Shown here: positions 1 through 7,707 of the stretch, one piece after another | Layout of the letters: each line of letters opens with the position of its first letter | Numbering within the stretch: position 1 is the stretch's first letter | DNA from: Micavibrio_A sp964423095 | GTDB taxonomy: Bacteria > Pseudomonadota > Alphaproteobacteria > Micavibrionales > Micavibrionaceae | Assembly (NCBI GenBank): GCA_964423095.1 | Contig: CAYRDI010000049.1 | Span: 1 to 13,034 of the forward strand | Direction of reading: 5' to 3' | Length of the DNA stretch: 13,034 bases | Made by a program: the position numbers and the translations under genes | Notes under the pieces: generated by a model | Seen by the model: the letters and a program-made list of their open reading frames with translations, nothing else | What the model was told of the DNA's origin: nothing | The model's database searches: none

Positions 1-2
1 AT

Positions 3-1589
3 GGATGGGATGGTAATGACTTTTTAGACGGGGGAGCGGGTAATGATTTTATCGATGGCGGTTTGGGCGATGATGTTTTGAATGGCGGGGCCGGAAACGA
101 CACATATATCATTTCTTCCAACAGTGGTCTGGACACAATCATTGATGCTTCTGGAATTGACTGGATTTCGTTTGGCACGGGATTAAATCAATCCGCCATG
201 ACACTTGCACAGGATTCCGTGAATATAGGTGATTTGAACATTTATTTTTCTGGTATAAAGACCGCTGTTATACAAAATTTCTTTGTGGGAACAGGCGCAA
301 TAGAAAACTTTCAGTTTTCGAATGGAACGACCCTAAATGTTTTGGCGCAATCTTTCACCCTGAATGGCACCTCCGGCAATGATGCGTTAAAGGGATATGC
401 CGGTGCAGACACTATTTTTGGCGGTGCGGGAGACGATACTTTGAACGGTGGCAGCGGCTTAGATACGCTGATCGGCGGCCTTGGCAATGATATTTATATT
501 GTTGACAACGTCGGTGATGTTGTCACGGAACTTGCCAACGAAGGAACGGATACGGTTCAATCTTCCGTGACCTACACCCTGTCCGCCAATGTCGAGAATC
601 TAACACTGACGGGCACGGCTGCGATTAATGGAACGGGCAATACGCTGAACAACACTATCACTGGCAATACAGGCAATAACATTCTGAGTGGCGGTTCGGG
701 AGCCGACACAATGATCGGCGGCAAAGGAAATGACACTTACATTGTTGACAATGTCGGCGATGTCGTCACGGAAACTGCAAGTGCCGGAACGGATACGGTT
801 CAATCTTCCGTAACTTATACCCTGTCTGCCAACGTCGAAAATCTGGTGTTGACGGGAACCTCTGCCATCAACGGTACGGGAAATACCCTGGTCAACACAA
901 TCACGGGCAACAGCGGGGACAATACGCTCAACGGCGGTGCCGGGGCCGATAAATTAATCGGTGGTACAGGGAATGATACATATATCGTTGACAATGTCGG
1001 TGATGTCGTCACGGAATCCGCAAATGCCGGAACCGATACGGTTCAATCTTCCGTGACCTATACTTTGGCGGCGAATGTTGAAAATCTGACGCTTACGGGA
1101 AGCTCCGCGATCAACGGAACAGGAAATACGCTCGCCAATACGATCACCGGCAACACAGGTGCCAATATCCTTAAAGGCGGCGATGGCAATGATACCGTAT
1201 ACGGTGGTGCGGGGAATGACAGCCTGTATGGTGATAACGGAAACGATGTTATTTATGGTGACAGCGGGGTTGATAATATTTGGGGCGGAGCCGGCGCAGA
1301 TAGCTTTATGTTCATGAAGGCTTCCGCCTATAGCGGTATTGATGTGATCAACGATTTTGGCTTGGCCCAAAGCGATAAAATCAACATTCATGATCTTCTG
1401 ATTGGGTATGATCCGTTAACAAAAGCGATCACGGATTTCGTGCAGATCACGACGAGCGGTACGGATAGTATTCTCAAAGTCGATGCGGATGGCGGGGCGA
1501 ACAGCTTTGTCCAGTTTGCGACCATCAAGGGAGTCGTCGGCTTGACCGATGAAGCGGCATTGGTGGCGTCGGGTAACCTGATTGTTTAA
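3..1589 (+). CDS. RTX calcium-binding protein, C-terminal part (5' end outside window), type I secretion substrate
   Basis: The frame is open from base 3 with no stop, so the gene begins upstream of the window; the TTG at 63 is an internal Leu codon. The visible 528 or so residues begin with glycine/aspartate nonapeptides of the GGxGxDxxx type (for example GGAGNDFID and GGLGDDVLN), which bind calcium as a parallel beta-roll. A stretch around bases 110-360 resembles the HCBP-related domain found between RTX blocks, including IENFQFSNGTTLNV. Three near-identical 81-residue units follow, then another RTX block at about 1170-1310. The last 90 or so residues (from DVINDF through KINIHDLL to the end LIV) match the type I secretion C-terminal domain of the VCA0849 type. 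Such proteins leave the cell through an ABC/MFP/TolC exporter and fold on meeting extracellular calcium. The function (adhesin, toxin, enzyme or surface protein) depends on the missing N-terminal part. The family call is secure; the role is unknown. Confidence 0.93.
   Translation, partial: GWDGNDFLDGGAGNDFIDGGLGDDVLNGGAGNDTYIISSNSGLDTIIDASGIDWISFGTGLNQSAMTLAQDSVNIGDLNIYFSGIKTAVIQNFFVGTGAIENFQFSNGTTLNVLAQSFTLNGTSGNDALKGYAGADTIFGGAGDDTLNGGSGLDTLIGGLGNDIYIVDNVGDVVTELANEGTDTVQSSVTYTLSANVENLTLTGTAAINGTGNTLNNTITGNTGNNILSGGSGADTMIGGKGNDTYIVDNVGDVVTETASAGTDTVQSSVTYTLSANVENLVLTGTSAINGTGNTLVNTITGNSGDNTLNGGAGADKLIGGTGNDTYIVDNVGDVVTESANAGTDTVQSSVTYTLAANVENLTLTGSSAINGTGNTLANTITGNTGANILKGGDGNDTVYGGAGNDSLYGDNGNDVIYGDSGVDNIWGGAGADSFMFMKASAYSGIDVINDFGLAQSDKINIHDLLIGYDPLTKAITDFVQITTSGTDSILKVDADGGANSFVQFATIKGVVGLTDEAALVASGNLIV
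486..1214 (+). repeat. Three tandem 243-bp (81-codon) repeats inside the RTX gene
   Basis: The motif GND(I/T)YIVDNVGDVVTE recurs with its Asn codon at 486, 729 and 972, exactly 243 bases apart each time. Each unit then carries GTDTVQSSVTYTL, ANVENL.LTG, AINGTGNTL and NTITGN, ending in an RTX nonapeptide pair. 243 bases is 81 codons, or nine nonapeptides, so the period fits the beta-roll. The copies differ by scattered, often synonymous bases. They are therefore not freshly duplicated, but they are close enough to recombine. Confidence 0.93.
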
Positions 1590-1702
1590 AATATTCTATG
1601 GGCAGTCAGCAGATAAAACTTGTAGCCGACTCTCCCCACCACCATATTTCCTTGCTTTTAGCATTTTAAACAAACCGCGCGCTGCGGGCCGTCATGTGGT
1701 TG
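1590..1702. terminator. Convergent intergenic region with weak terminator-like hairpins
   Basis: This is the gap between two converging genes (RTX on plus, kup on minus). On the plus strand TGCT-TTT-AGCA (1653-1663) is followed directly by TTTT. On the minus strand a CCGC/GCGG stem (1675-1687, 5-nt loop) is followed by TTTGTTTAAAAT. Both stems are only four base pairs, so a bidirectional terminator is plausible from position but weak by structure. Confidence 0.3.
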
Positions 1703-3646
1703 CTAAATCACCTGACGTGTGCCGATTTCGACCACTTGCGCCGGCGGAATACGGAAGAAGTCCGTGGCATCGATCGCCATTTTGGTCATGGCGACATAAA
1801 TATCATCCTGCCAGGCGGGCAATCCGAACCGCGCATCTGCGATAATTTTCCGGTGGCCGAGGAAGAAGGACGCGTTTTCAACATCGATGTCATAGCCAAG
1901 CGCGCGCGCGCGGTATAGCGCCGCCGGAACATTTGGCGTTTCCATGAATCCAAAATGGATTTCTACCTTCATCATATGGGGGTTGACCGGTTCCACAGAT
2001 ACGCGCTGTTCGATCGGCACGCGTGGAATCTGGGCGACCGTTATCGTCAGAATGACGTTCTTTCTGTGCATGACCTGATTGTGTTTTAAATTCTGCATCA
2101 TCGTTTCAGGGGCGTGGTCCGGATCGCTGGTCAGGAAAATGGCCGTGCCATCCACCATATGCGGCGGATCGCGTTCCAGCATTTCTGCAACATCGACGAG
2201 AGAGATTGCATGCGCCTGCGATTTGGTAATCAAGTACTTCGTGCCTTTGACCCATGTAATGATCAGAAGGATGAAGTAGAGACCAAAGAGCAACGGCACA
2301 AAGCCGCCATCGAAAAGTTTCAAAAGATTTGAAGACAGGAAGACCAGTTCGGTGAGGATAAAGGGCGCAATGATCGCGGCGGCGAACCCGTAACCTTTCT
2401 GGCGTACCTTGGCGAGATAGAAAAAGGCCACGATTGATGAACAGACGAAGGTACCTGTAACGGCGATGCCATAGGCGGAGGCGAGCTTGCTGGAGCTTCC
2501 GAATACGACGATTAGGAAAAGAACGCTGTAAAGCAGGAATGTATTGATTTTGGGCATGTAGATTTGCCCTTCCTGTTTTTCGGACGTATGGCGGATTTCC
2601 ATGCGCGGCAGAAGGCCGAGCTGGATGGCCTGCCGTGCAACGGAATAAGCCCCCGTGATAACGGCTTGCGATGCGATGATCGTTGCCAGCGTGGCAAGGA
2701 TAACCATGGGGATCAATGCCCATTCGGGATAAAGAAGGAAGAAAAGGTTTTCCTGCTTGTTGCTTCCAAGCGTCATTTGCAAGGCACCCTGGCCCAGATA
2801 GTTCAGGGCGAGGCAGGGAAAGACAAAATAAAGCCAGGCGACCTGTATAGGTTTGCGGCCAAAATGGCCGAGGTCGGAATACAATGCTTCGGACCCCGTA
2901 ACCGCAAGGAAGACGGAGCCAAGGACGACAAAGCTCAAAAACCCGTGATTGAAGAGGAAGTGGACGGCGTAATAGGGATTGAACGCGTAAAGAACGGATG
3001 GTTCCTTGGCAATCCAGCTGAGTCCGCCGACCGCCATGGCCAGAAACCAGATCATGGTGATGGGTCCGAAGAATTTTGAAATACGTCCTGTGCCGTGCTG
3101 CTGCACGCTGAAAATAAAAATAATGATCCCCATGGAGATCGGGATCACGAATTTATCAAATCCCGGCGCGATCAGTTTTGTTCCTTCGACCGCCGAAAGG
3201 ATGGAGATGGCGGGCGTAACGGACGCTTCGCCAAAAAACAACGCGGCACCTGTAATGCCGGCAAAAAAAACGATCCCCATTTTGCGGCCGATGGTTTTTT
3301 GCGTCAGTGCCATGAGGGAGAGAATCCCGCCTTCGCCGCGGTTGTCCGCATGGAGAAGGAACAGGATGTATTTGACGGTGACAATCAGCGTCAACGAATA
3401 CAGGATGAGCGAGAGGATGCCGAGCACTTCGCTGTTCGTCACGCCGTCTTCGGCAATGTGATGGGCGGCTTCGCGGAACGCGTAAAGCGGGCTGGTTCCG
3501 ATGTCGCCATAAACGACGCCGATACACCCAAGCAATAGGGTACGGAAATGGGAGGGCGTCATGTGCCCGCCATGGTGGCCGTGATCGTGATGATGGGAAG
3601 AATGGGAATCGGAAGCGGTACTGTGCTGTTCGGAACTTTGGGTCAT
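1703..3646 (-). CDS. kup: Low-affinity potassium transporter Kup (KUP/HAK/KT family)
   Basis: This 647-residue inner-membrane protein takes up K+ with protons. The first membrane segment carries the KUP signature GCIGVVYGDIGTSPLYAFRE (about residues 40-59). About twelve hydrophobic segments follow to about residue 480. A soluble C-terminal tail of about 160 residues ends in ATDFFRIPPAQVVEIGT, the usual Kup ending, so the protein is complete. Length is typical. The ATG at 3646 is supported by GGGAG upstream. The first 33 residues are unusual, with ten histidines, including an HHH run; an internal ATG at 3562 (Met29) would remove most of them. The gene lies 66 nt downstream of uppP on the same strand and has a candidate promoter of its own, so it may be transcribed both with and without the genes upstream. 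Confidence 0.96.
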   Translation of the reverse strand: MTQSSEQHSTASDSHSSHHHDHGHHGGHMTPSHFRTLLLGCIGVVYGDIGTSPLYAFREAAHHIAEDGVTNSEVLGILSLILYSLTLIVTVKYILFLLHADNRGEGGILSLMALTQKTIGRKMGIVFFAGITGAALFFGEASVTPAISILSAVEGTKLIAPGFDKFVIPISMGIIIFIFSVQQHGTGRISKFFGPITMIWFLAMAVGGLSWIAKEPSVLYAFNPYYAVHFLFNHGFLSFVVLGSVFLAVTGSEALYSDLGHFGRKPIQVAWLYFVFPCLALNYLGQGALQMTLGSNKQENLFFLLYPEWALIPMVILATLATIIASQAVITGAYSVARQAIQLGLLPRMEIRHTSEKQEGQIYMPKINTFLLYSVLFLIVVFGSSSKLASAYGIAVTGTFVCSSIVAFFYLAKVRQKGYGFAAAIIAPFILTELVFLSSNLLKLFDGGFVPLLFGLYFILLIITWVKGTKYLITKSQAHAISLVDVAEMLERDPPHMVDGTAIFLTSDPDHAPETMMQNLKHNQVMHRKNVILTITVAQIPRVPIEQRVSVEPVNPHMMKVEIHFGFMETPNVPAALYRARALGYDIDVENASFFLGHRKIIADARFGLPAWQDDIYVAMTKMAIDATDFFRIPPAQVVEIGTRQVI

Positions 3647-3681
3647 GACTCTCCCGGTATTCTTCTTTTTGACGATGTTAA

Positions 3682-3710
3682 AAGATACGGGGAAGAGCGG
3701 TCTTTGTCCA
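3682..3710 (-). promoter_or_regulatory. Candidate kup promoter
   Basis: Reading the minus strand, TGGACA (3710-3705, five of six matches to TTGACA) and TATCTT (3687-3682, four of six to TATAAT) are separated by exactly 17 nt. A start near 3675 would give a leader of about 30 nt to the kup ATG. It begins just after the uppP stop codon. Prediction from consensus and spacing only. Confidence 0.45.
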
Positions 3711-3712
3711 GC

Positions 3713-4507
3713 TTAGGAAAATATGAAAAACGCGGCGATCCCCAACGCGATCCGGTACCACGCGAAGGGTGTGAAACCGTGACGCGAGACAAAGCCGAGC
3801 ACGGTTCTGATGACAAACAACGCCGTGATGAACGAGGCCAGCAAACCGGTCAGGATCAGGCCGGCGTTGTCAAAGGAGCGCACGGCATCGAAATTTTTGT
3901 AAATGTCATAACCGACGGCCAGAAACATCACGGGAATGGCAAGGAAGAACGAGAACTCCGTGGCGGCCACGCGGGAAAGGCCGAGCCCCAGAGATCCCAT
4001 GATCGTGGCACCGGAGCGTGAAACACCGGGGATCAGGGCCACAGACTGGCAGCAGCCGATCAAGAACGCCTGTTTTAAGGAAATGTGATCGACATCCGGA
4101 ACTTTGGGTTCTTTGAACTTCTTTTCAAAGAACAGAATGACCAGCCCGCCGAGGATCAGCGTGATGGCGATAATCAGCGGGCTATACAGGACGGTCTTGA
4201 TAAAATCATGCAAAAGCGCGCCAAGAATAACGGCGGGAATGGTGCCGACAATGATATTCATCGCGAATTTCTGTGCCACGGGGTCGTTGTGCAGGCCTTT
4301 GAGTGTCTGGAATATTTTTTGGCGGTAGAGCACCATGACGGCCAGAATTGCGCCGATCTGGATGATGACTTCGAACACATGCCCCGGTGGGGCGCGGAAA
4401 TGCAGGCCATCCACGAGAAGGATAAGGTGCCCCGTCGAAGAAACCGGCAAAAACTCGGTCAACCCTTCGACGAAGCCCAAAAACAGTGCTGTGAGATAAT
4501 CCGTCAT
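3713..4507 (-). CDS. uppP: Undecaprenyl-diphosphatase UppP/BacA
   Basis: This 264-residue integral membrane phosphatase removes a phosphate from undecaprenyl diphosphate. It regenerates the lipid carrier for peptidoglycan and other envelope polymers, and its activity gives bacitracin tolerance. The N-terminal motif GFVEGLTEFLPVSSTGHL carries the two conserved glutamates (E14, E18) and the histidine (H27). The second motif PGVSRSGATI carries the conserved arginine (R164). These are the residues known to be needed in the E. coli protein. Repeated hydrophobic segments and the overall length fit the family. The ATG at 4507 overlaps the stop of the amino acid permease gene as ATGA, so translation is probably coupled to that upstream gene. 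The stop is followed directly by the candidate kup promoter. Identification is firm; the pairing with an amino acid permease is unusual. Confidence 0.96.
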   Translation of the reverse strand: MTDYLTALFLGFVEGLTEFLPVSSTGHLILLVDGLHFRAPPGHVFEVIIQIGAILAVMVLYRQKIFQTLKGLHNDPVAQKFAMNIIVGTIPAVILGALLHDFIKTVLYSPLIIAITLILGGLVILFFEKKFKEPKVPDVDHISLKQAFLIGCCQSVALIPGVSRSGATIMGSLGLGLSRVAATEFSFFLAIPVMFLAVGYDIYKNFDAVRSFDNAGLILTGLLASFITALFVIRTVLGFVSRHGFTPFAWYRIALGIAAFFIFS

Positions 4508-5907
4508 GTCCGGATTTTGCTATGGCGTATTCCGTACCAGAAGTAAACAACCAATCCGGCAGCGAGCCAGACCACGAAACGAACGTGCGTTTCCCACGGC
4601 AAAAACGCAATTAATGCACCGCAAGAAAGGACGCCGAGCACAGGCAGCAAAATACCGAACGGCATTTTGAACGGCCGCGGCATTTCGGGGTGGAGTTTAC
4701 GCAAGAATATCACCCCGCCGCAGACAAGGACGAACGCCGCCAGCGTTCCGATATTGACGAGTTCCGCCAGTGCGCCGAACGGCACGAAGCCAGCCATCGC
4801 CGCCATCAGAATTCCGCAAATAACGGTTGTGCGCACGGGTGTTTTGGTTTTTTCGCTGACCTTTGCAAAAAACGGGGAGATCAACCCGTCACGCGAAATG
4901 CCGAGAATGACGCGGGTCAACGCGTAATACAGCACCAGCATCACGGTGGTCAGGCCGGTGATCACGCCCGTGGCCACCAATGCCGAGGCCCAGTCCAGCC
5001 CGATCAGTTGCAACGCATGCGCAACCGGGGATGGGACGTTTAAGTCGGTATAGGATACCACGCCGGTAAGCAGGGCGGAGACGATAATGTAAATCACCGT
5101 ACAGAAAACCAGCGAGCCCAGAATGCCGATCGGCACATCTTTGCGCGGATCGCGTGCTTCTTCTACGGCGGTGGACACCGCATCGAACCCGACATAGGCA
5201 AAGAATACGATGCTGGCACCCGCAAGGATGCCGATCGGGTGCCCATCCGCATTGTGGCCGAACCAGCCGAAGGGCATGAAGGGGTTCCAGTTTTCCGGAT
5301 GGATATGAAAGACGGCAACACCGACAAACACGCAGATGGTCAGGACTTTGACAAAGACCATCGCGGCGTTCAGCTTCGCGCTTTCCTTCACGCCCGCAAT
5401 CAATAGGCCCATGAGGATCAGGATAATCGCGGCGGCAGGTAGATTGACCAATCCCGGATCTTCCGCAAACGGCCCGCGCATCAAATATTCGGGCAGAGGG
5501 ACACCGATGGCGGTGAGCGCATTGTTGAAATACCCGCTCCACCCCACGGCAACGGCGGCAACGGACACACCATATTCGAGGATCAGATCCCAACCGATGA
5601 TCCAGGCGACCAATTCGCCAAAGGCCGCATAGGAATAACCATAGGCCGATCCGCAACCGCCAACGCTGGCGGCCAGTTCGGCATAGGCGAGCGCGGCAAA
5701 GGTACAGGCGATGCCCGCAACAATAAAGGAAAGGACGACGGCGGGGCCGGATTGTTCGGCGGCGGCATGGCCGGTTAAAACGAAAATTCCCGTACCGATG
5801 ATGGCACCGACGCCGAGCAGCGTCAGATCAAACGCTGACAAGCATTTCTTGAGGCCTGAATCTTCCAGATCGGCATTGACGAGTTTGCGGCGGAACAATT
5901 GTGACAT
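4504..5907 (-). CDS. APC-family amino acid permease, cationic amino acid transporter-like
   Basis: This 467-residue secondary transporter has about twelve membrane segments. The first contains the APC substrate-backbone motif GAIIGTGIFVLTG (about residues 34-46), an unwound helix that binds the amino acid carboxylate and amine. The segments AGIACTFAALAYAELA and GSAYGYSYAAFGE followed by IIGWDLILEYG are typical of the CAT/YfnA-like branch of the APC superfamily. That branch includes cationic amino acid transporters, so lysine/arginine/ornithine uptake or exchange is plausible, but the sequence does not prove the substrate. The ATG at 5907 has AGGGAG upstream. It is the first gene of a minus-strand block with uppP, whose start overlaps its stop. 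A weak promoter-like pair (TTGAGA, 17 nt, TAAGTT) lies in the end of motB, so it may start its own transcript rather than follow motAB. Confidence 0.9.
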   Translation of the reverse strand: MSQLFRRKLVNADLEDSGLKKCLSAFDLTLLGVGAIIGTGIFVLTGHAAAEQSGPAVVLSFIVAGIACTFAALAYAELAASVGGCGSAYGYSYAAFGELVAWIIGWDLILEYGVSVAAVAVGWSGYFNNALTAIGVPLPEYLMRGPFAEDPGLVNLPAAAIILILMGLLIAGVKESAKLNAAMVFVKVLTICVFVGVAVFHIHPENWNPFMPFGWFGHNADGHPIGILAGASIVFFAYVGFDAVSTAVEEARDPRKDVPIGILGSLVFCTVIYIIVSALLTGVVSYTDLNVPSPVAHALQLIGLDWASALVATGVITGLTTVMLVLYYALTRVILGISRDGLISPFFAKVSEKTKTPVRTTVICGILMAAMAGFVPFGALAELVNIGTLAAFVLVCGGVIFLRKLHPEMPRPFKMPFGILLPVLGVLSCGALIAFLPWETHVRFVVWLAAGLVVYFWYGIRHSKIRT

Positions 5908-5966
5908 ATCGGTACGTCTCCCTTTGGATTTTCGACCCCTCTACAAACCATCAAGGAAGGTCAAAC

Positions 5967-6701
5967 TTATTTCTGTTTTACAATTTTCTCAAGCCGTATC
6001 ACGACACGGCGGTTTTGTGCCTGGTTTTCAGGGATTATTTTGCCAGCATCGTCGCGGTTGGGCACCTTGGGCTGCGTCTGGGCAAAACCCACGGCGCGCA
6101 ACCGGTCGGCGGGGATGCCAAGGTCGATCAGGGACCGGACAACTGCCGCCGCACGGGCGGTGGATAATTCCCAGTTGGAGGGGAATTGCGCCGTTTTGAT
6201 CGGAGAATCGTCCGTATAACCTTCCACCGAAATAGTGTAATCCTTGTATTCATCGGACAGAATGGCGGGTTCGAGGTCTTTTAAAACCTGCAAGCCTTCG
6301 GGGCTCAGCTCTGCGGCGCCAATCGCAAAAAAGGGCGCGCTGTTCATTTCGATGGTGGTGATGCGATCGCCTTTTTCGATTTCGACATTGTCGTCTTTAT
6401 GAAAGCGATCGACGATAGAGGGCAGGGCTTCGAACGGTAATTCGGCGGTGGGCGGGGGATTGTCGAACGGAACGGCAGGCAGCTTATATTGGCCTTTTAA
6501 TTGGGTTTTATCACCGCCGGCAAATTGTTCGGTCACCTTTTCGCGGGCTTCTTGGAATTTTGCCGTATCGGGAACGGCGATGGCCAAAAAGACGGCAAAG
6601 AAACACATCAGCAATGTGATCATATCGGCATAGGTCATCAGCCAATCATCGATATGCGATTCTTCCTGACTGCGTCGCCTGTTTCTGTGATAGCCGCTCA
6701 A
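5967..6701 (-). CDS. motB: Flagellar motor stator protein MotB (OmpA-type peptidoglycan anchor)
   Basis: MotB couples ion flow to flagellar rotation and anchors the stator to peptidoglycan. The protein has 244 residues. A short basic N-terminus leads to a single membrane helix with WLMTYADMITLLMCFFAVFL, in which D26 is the essential ion-binding aspartate of the family. A linker with a periplasmic plug-like region follows. The OmpA/MotB domain occupies about residues 120-242, with VEGYTDDSP, NWELSTARAAAVV and NRRVVIRL as recognisable parts. Length is slightly below that of E. coli MotB. The start is a TTG at 6701 that overlaps the motA stop (TTGA); AGGGAAG upstream supports it. No ATG occurs before the membrane helix that would leave a sensible N-terminus. 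Whether the ion is H+ or Na+ cannot be read from the sequence. Confidence 0.95.
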   Translation of the reverse strand: MSGYHRNRRRSQEESHIDDWLMTYADMITLLMCFFAVFLAIAVPDTAKFQEAREKVTEQFAGGDKTQLKGQYKLPAVPFDNPPPTAELPFEALPSIVDRFHKDDNVEIEKGDRITTIEMNSAPFFAIGAAELSPEGLQVLKDLEPAILSDEYKDYTISVEGYTDDSPIKTAQFPSNWELSTARAAAVVRSLIDLGIPADRLRAVGFAQTQPKVPNRDDAGKIIPENQAQNRRVVIRLEKIVKQK

Positions 6702-7507
6702 ATTGTGACTTCCCTGTAACGCTTGTCGATATCGTAATGGCTTTCAAACCGCAGGAAGCTGTTCAGCCTGTCCTGGATATAGCGCGGCGATTTGTTGCCG
6801 ACGAGCAGCACCATGCCTTCGGTGATCAACTGGTTGCGGAACCGCAAGGCTTCCTGTTTTTGTTGTAGTTTCGATGCAGCGGGCATGTAGACCATCCGGG
6901 CCGTAACGACGCCGTACAATGTGGCGAGCAAGGATATGGCAAGCCCCGCGGCCACGCCCGACATATCGCCAGACATATCGCCCAGCATAATAACCATTCC
7001 AACCAATGTGCCCACCATGCCGAACGCGGGCGCGTGGCTCGCCATCGCCATCAACACGCGGGAGGGAATGGTCGAGCGTTCATACAGCGCATCCGCGGCC
7101 GTATCCATCATGCCGCGTACTTCTTCGGGAGAATAGTTGGACACGACCATGTCCAGTCCGTATTTTACAAACGGATCGTAAATGCGTTTGCCGGTTTCCA
7201 TTTCCAGCCCCAGCAATCCCTTTTCCTTCACGATCCGGGCCCAGTTGATGATTTCCACCAGATCTTTTTGCAGGCTGTCATGGGTCGCTTCGGCCTTTTG
7301 AAACATCAAGCCGATGGAGCGCAGGGCGTCCATCACATAGTTCGATTCAAAACTCATGAAGGCAACGGCGAGGGAGCCGCCGATGACAATCATCAGACCC
7401 TCGATGCTCAGGAAGCCGCCGACATTGCGGGTGCCGAGCAGGATCGCGCTGATGATCAACAAAAAACCGACAGTCGCGCCGGCAATGGATGTCTTGGAAT
7501 ATTTCAT
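6698..7507 (-). CDS. motA: Flagellar motor stator protein MotA (MotA/PomA type)
   Basis: This 269-residue membrane protein forms the ion channel of the flagellar stator with MotB. The N-terminal helices (GATVGFLLIISAILLG, and LMIVIGGSLAVAFM near residue 45) are followed by a large cytoplasmic loop. The paired helices carry APAFGMVGTLVGMVIML, with the conserved channel proline, then AISLLATLYGVVTARMVYMP. The wording of these motifs is closer to PomA than to E. coli MotA. I place the start at the ATG at 7507 (MKYSKTSIAG) with GGGAT upstream. The open frame runs back to 7642, but that extension has no family resemblance and would cover the predicted promoter. The gene overlaps motB by four bases. 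No other flagellar gene is in the window, so this is a stand-alone stator operon. Confidence 0.95.
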   Translation of the reverse strand: MKYSKTSIAGATVGFLLIISAILLGTRNVGGFLSIEGLMIVIGGSLAVAFMSFESNYVMDALRSIGLMFQKAEATHDSLQKDLVEIINWARIVKEKGLLGLEMETGKRIYDPFVKYGLDMVVSNYSPEEVRGMMDTAADALYERSTIPSRVLMAMASHAPAFGMVGTLVGMVIMLGDMSGDMSGVAAGLAISLLATLYGVVTARMVYMPAASKLQQKQEALRFRNQLITEGMVLLVGNKSPRYIQDRLNSFLRFESHYDIDKRYREVTI

Positions 7508-7537
7508 GCTATCCCGTAAGTTATTGTAATAATTTGA

Positions 7538-7566
7538 ATTATACCCAGAATACGCGGGGGCGGCAA
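7538..7566 (-). promoter_or_regulatory. Predicted motAB promoter
   Basis: On the minus strand TTGCCG (7566-7561, four of six matches to the -35 consensus) is followed after exactly 17 nt by a perfect TATAAT (7543-7538). Transcription would start near 7531, about 24 nt before the motA ATG. This looks like a housekeeping promoter; I see no sigma-28 type element. It lies in the 200-base gap 7508-7707 between the divergent motA and CDF genes. I found no convincing plus-strand promoter in that gap. Confidence 0.6.
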
Positions 7567-7707
7567 AAGACCTGTCTTGGACAATGCAAGGACCATACCA
7601 TGCGGGCCCCGCCCTGAATAGCGTCCGTTCCGCTTTTTCCAAAACCGGTGAATGGATTATCCGTTCGCCCCTTGCAGGTGCGCGTTCTTTGCCTGTACGT
7701 TGTGGCC

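Noticed and set aside
486..1214. Possible CRISPR-like or satellite array
   Set aside because: The repeat unit is 243 bases, fully coding, in frame and made of RTX protein motifs. It is not short repeats with unique spacers.
954..1391. Minus-strand open frame of 145 codons inside the RTX gene
   Set aside because: It is the antisense of repetitive Gly/Asp-rich coding DNA, similar frames recur in the other repeats, and there is no ribosome site or family match.
2564..3538. Plus-strand open frames of 147-171 codons opposite kup
   Set aside because: They are antisense shadows of kup with no recognisable domain and no ribosome site of note.
4889..5656. Minus-strand open frame of 255 codons inside the permease gene
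   Set aside because: It is a shifted frame of the APC permease, rich in Arg and Cys, without family features. The overlapping permease is clearly the real gene.
5908..5966. Possible terminator between motB and the permease gene
   Set aside because: Only an imperfect GACCTTCC/GGGGTC pairing with a long loop and no T tract; too weak to annotate.
7508..7642. N-terminal extension of the motA reading frame by 45 residues
   Set aside because: The extension has no resemblance to MotA, which normally begins a few residues before the first helix. It would also cover the TTGCCG-17-TATAAT promoter. The ATG at 7507 is a better start.
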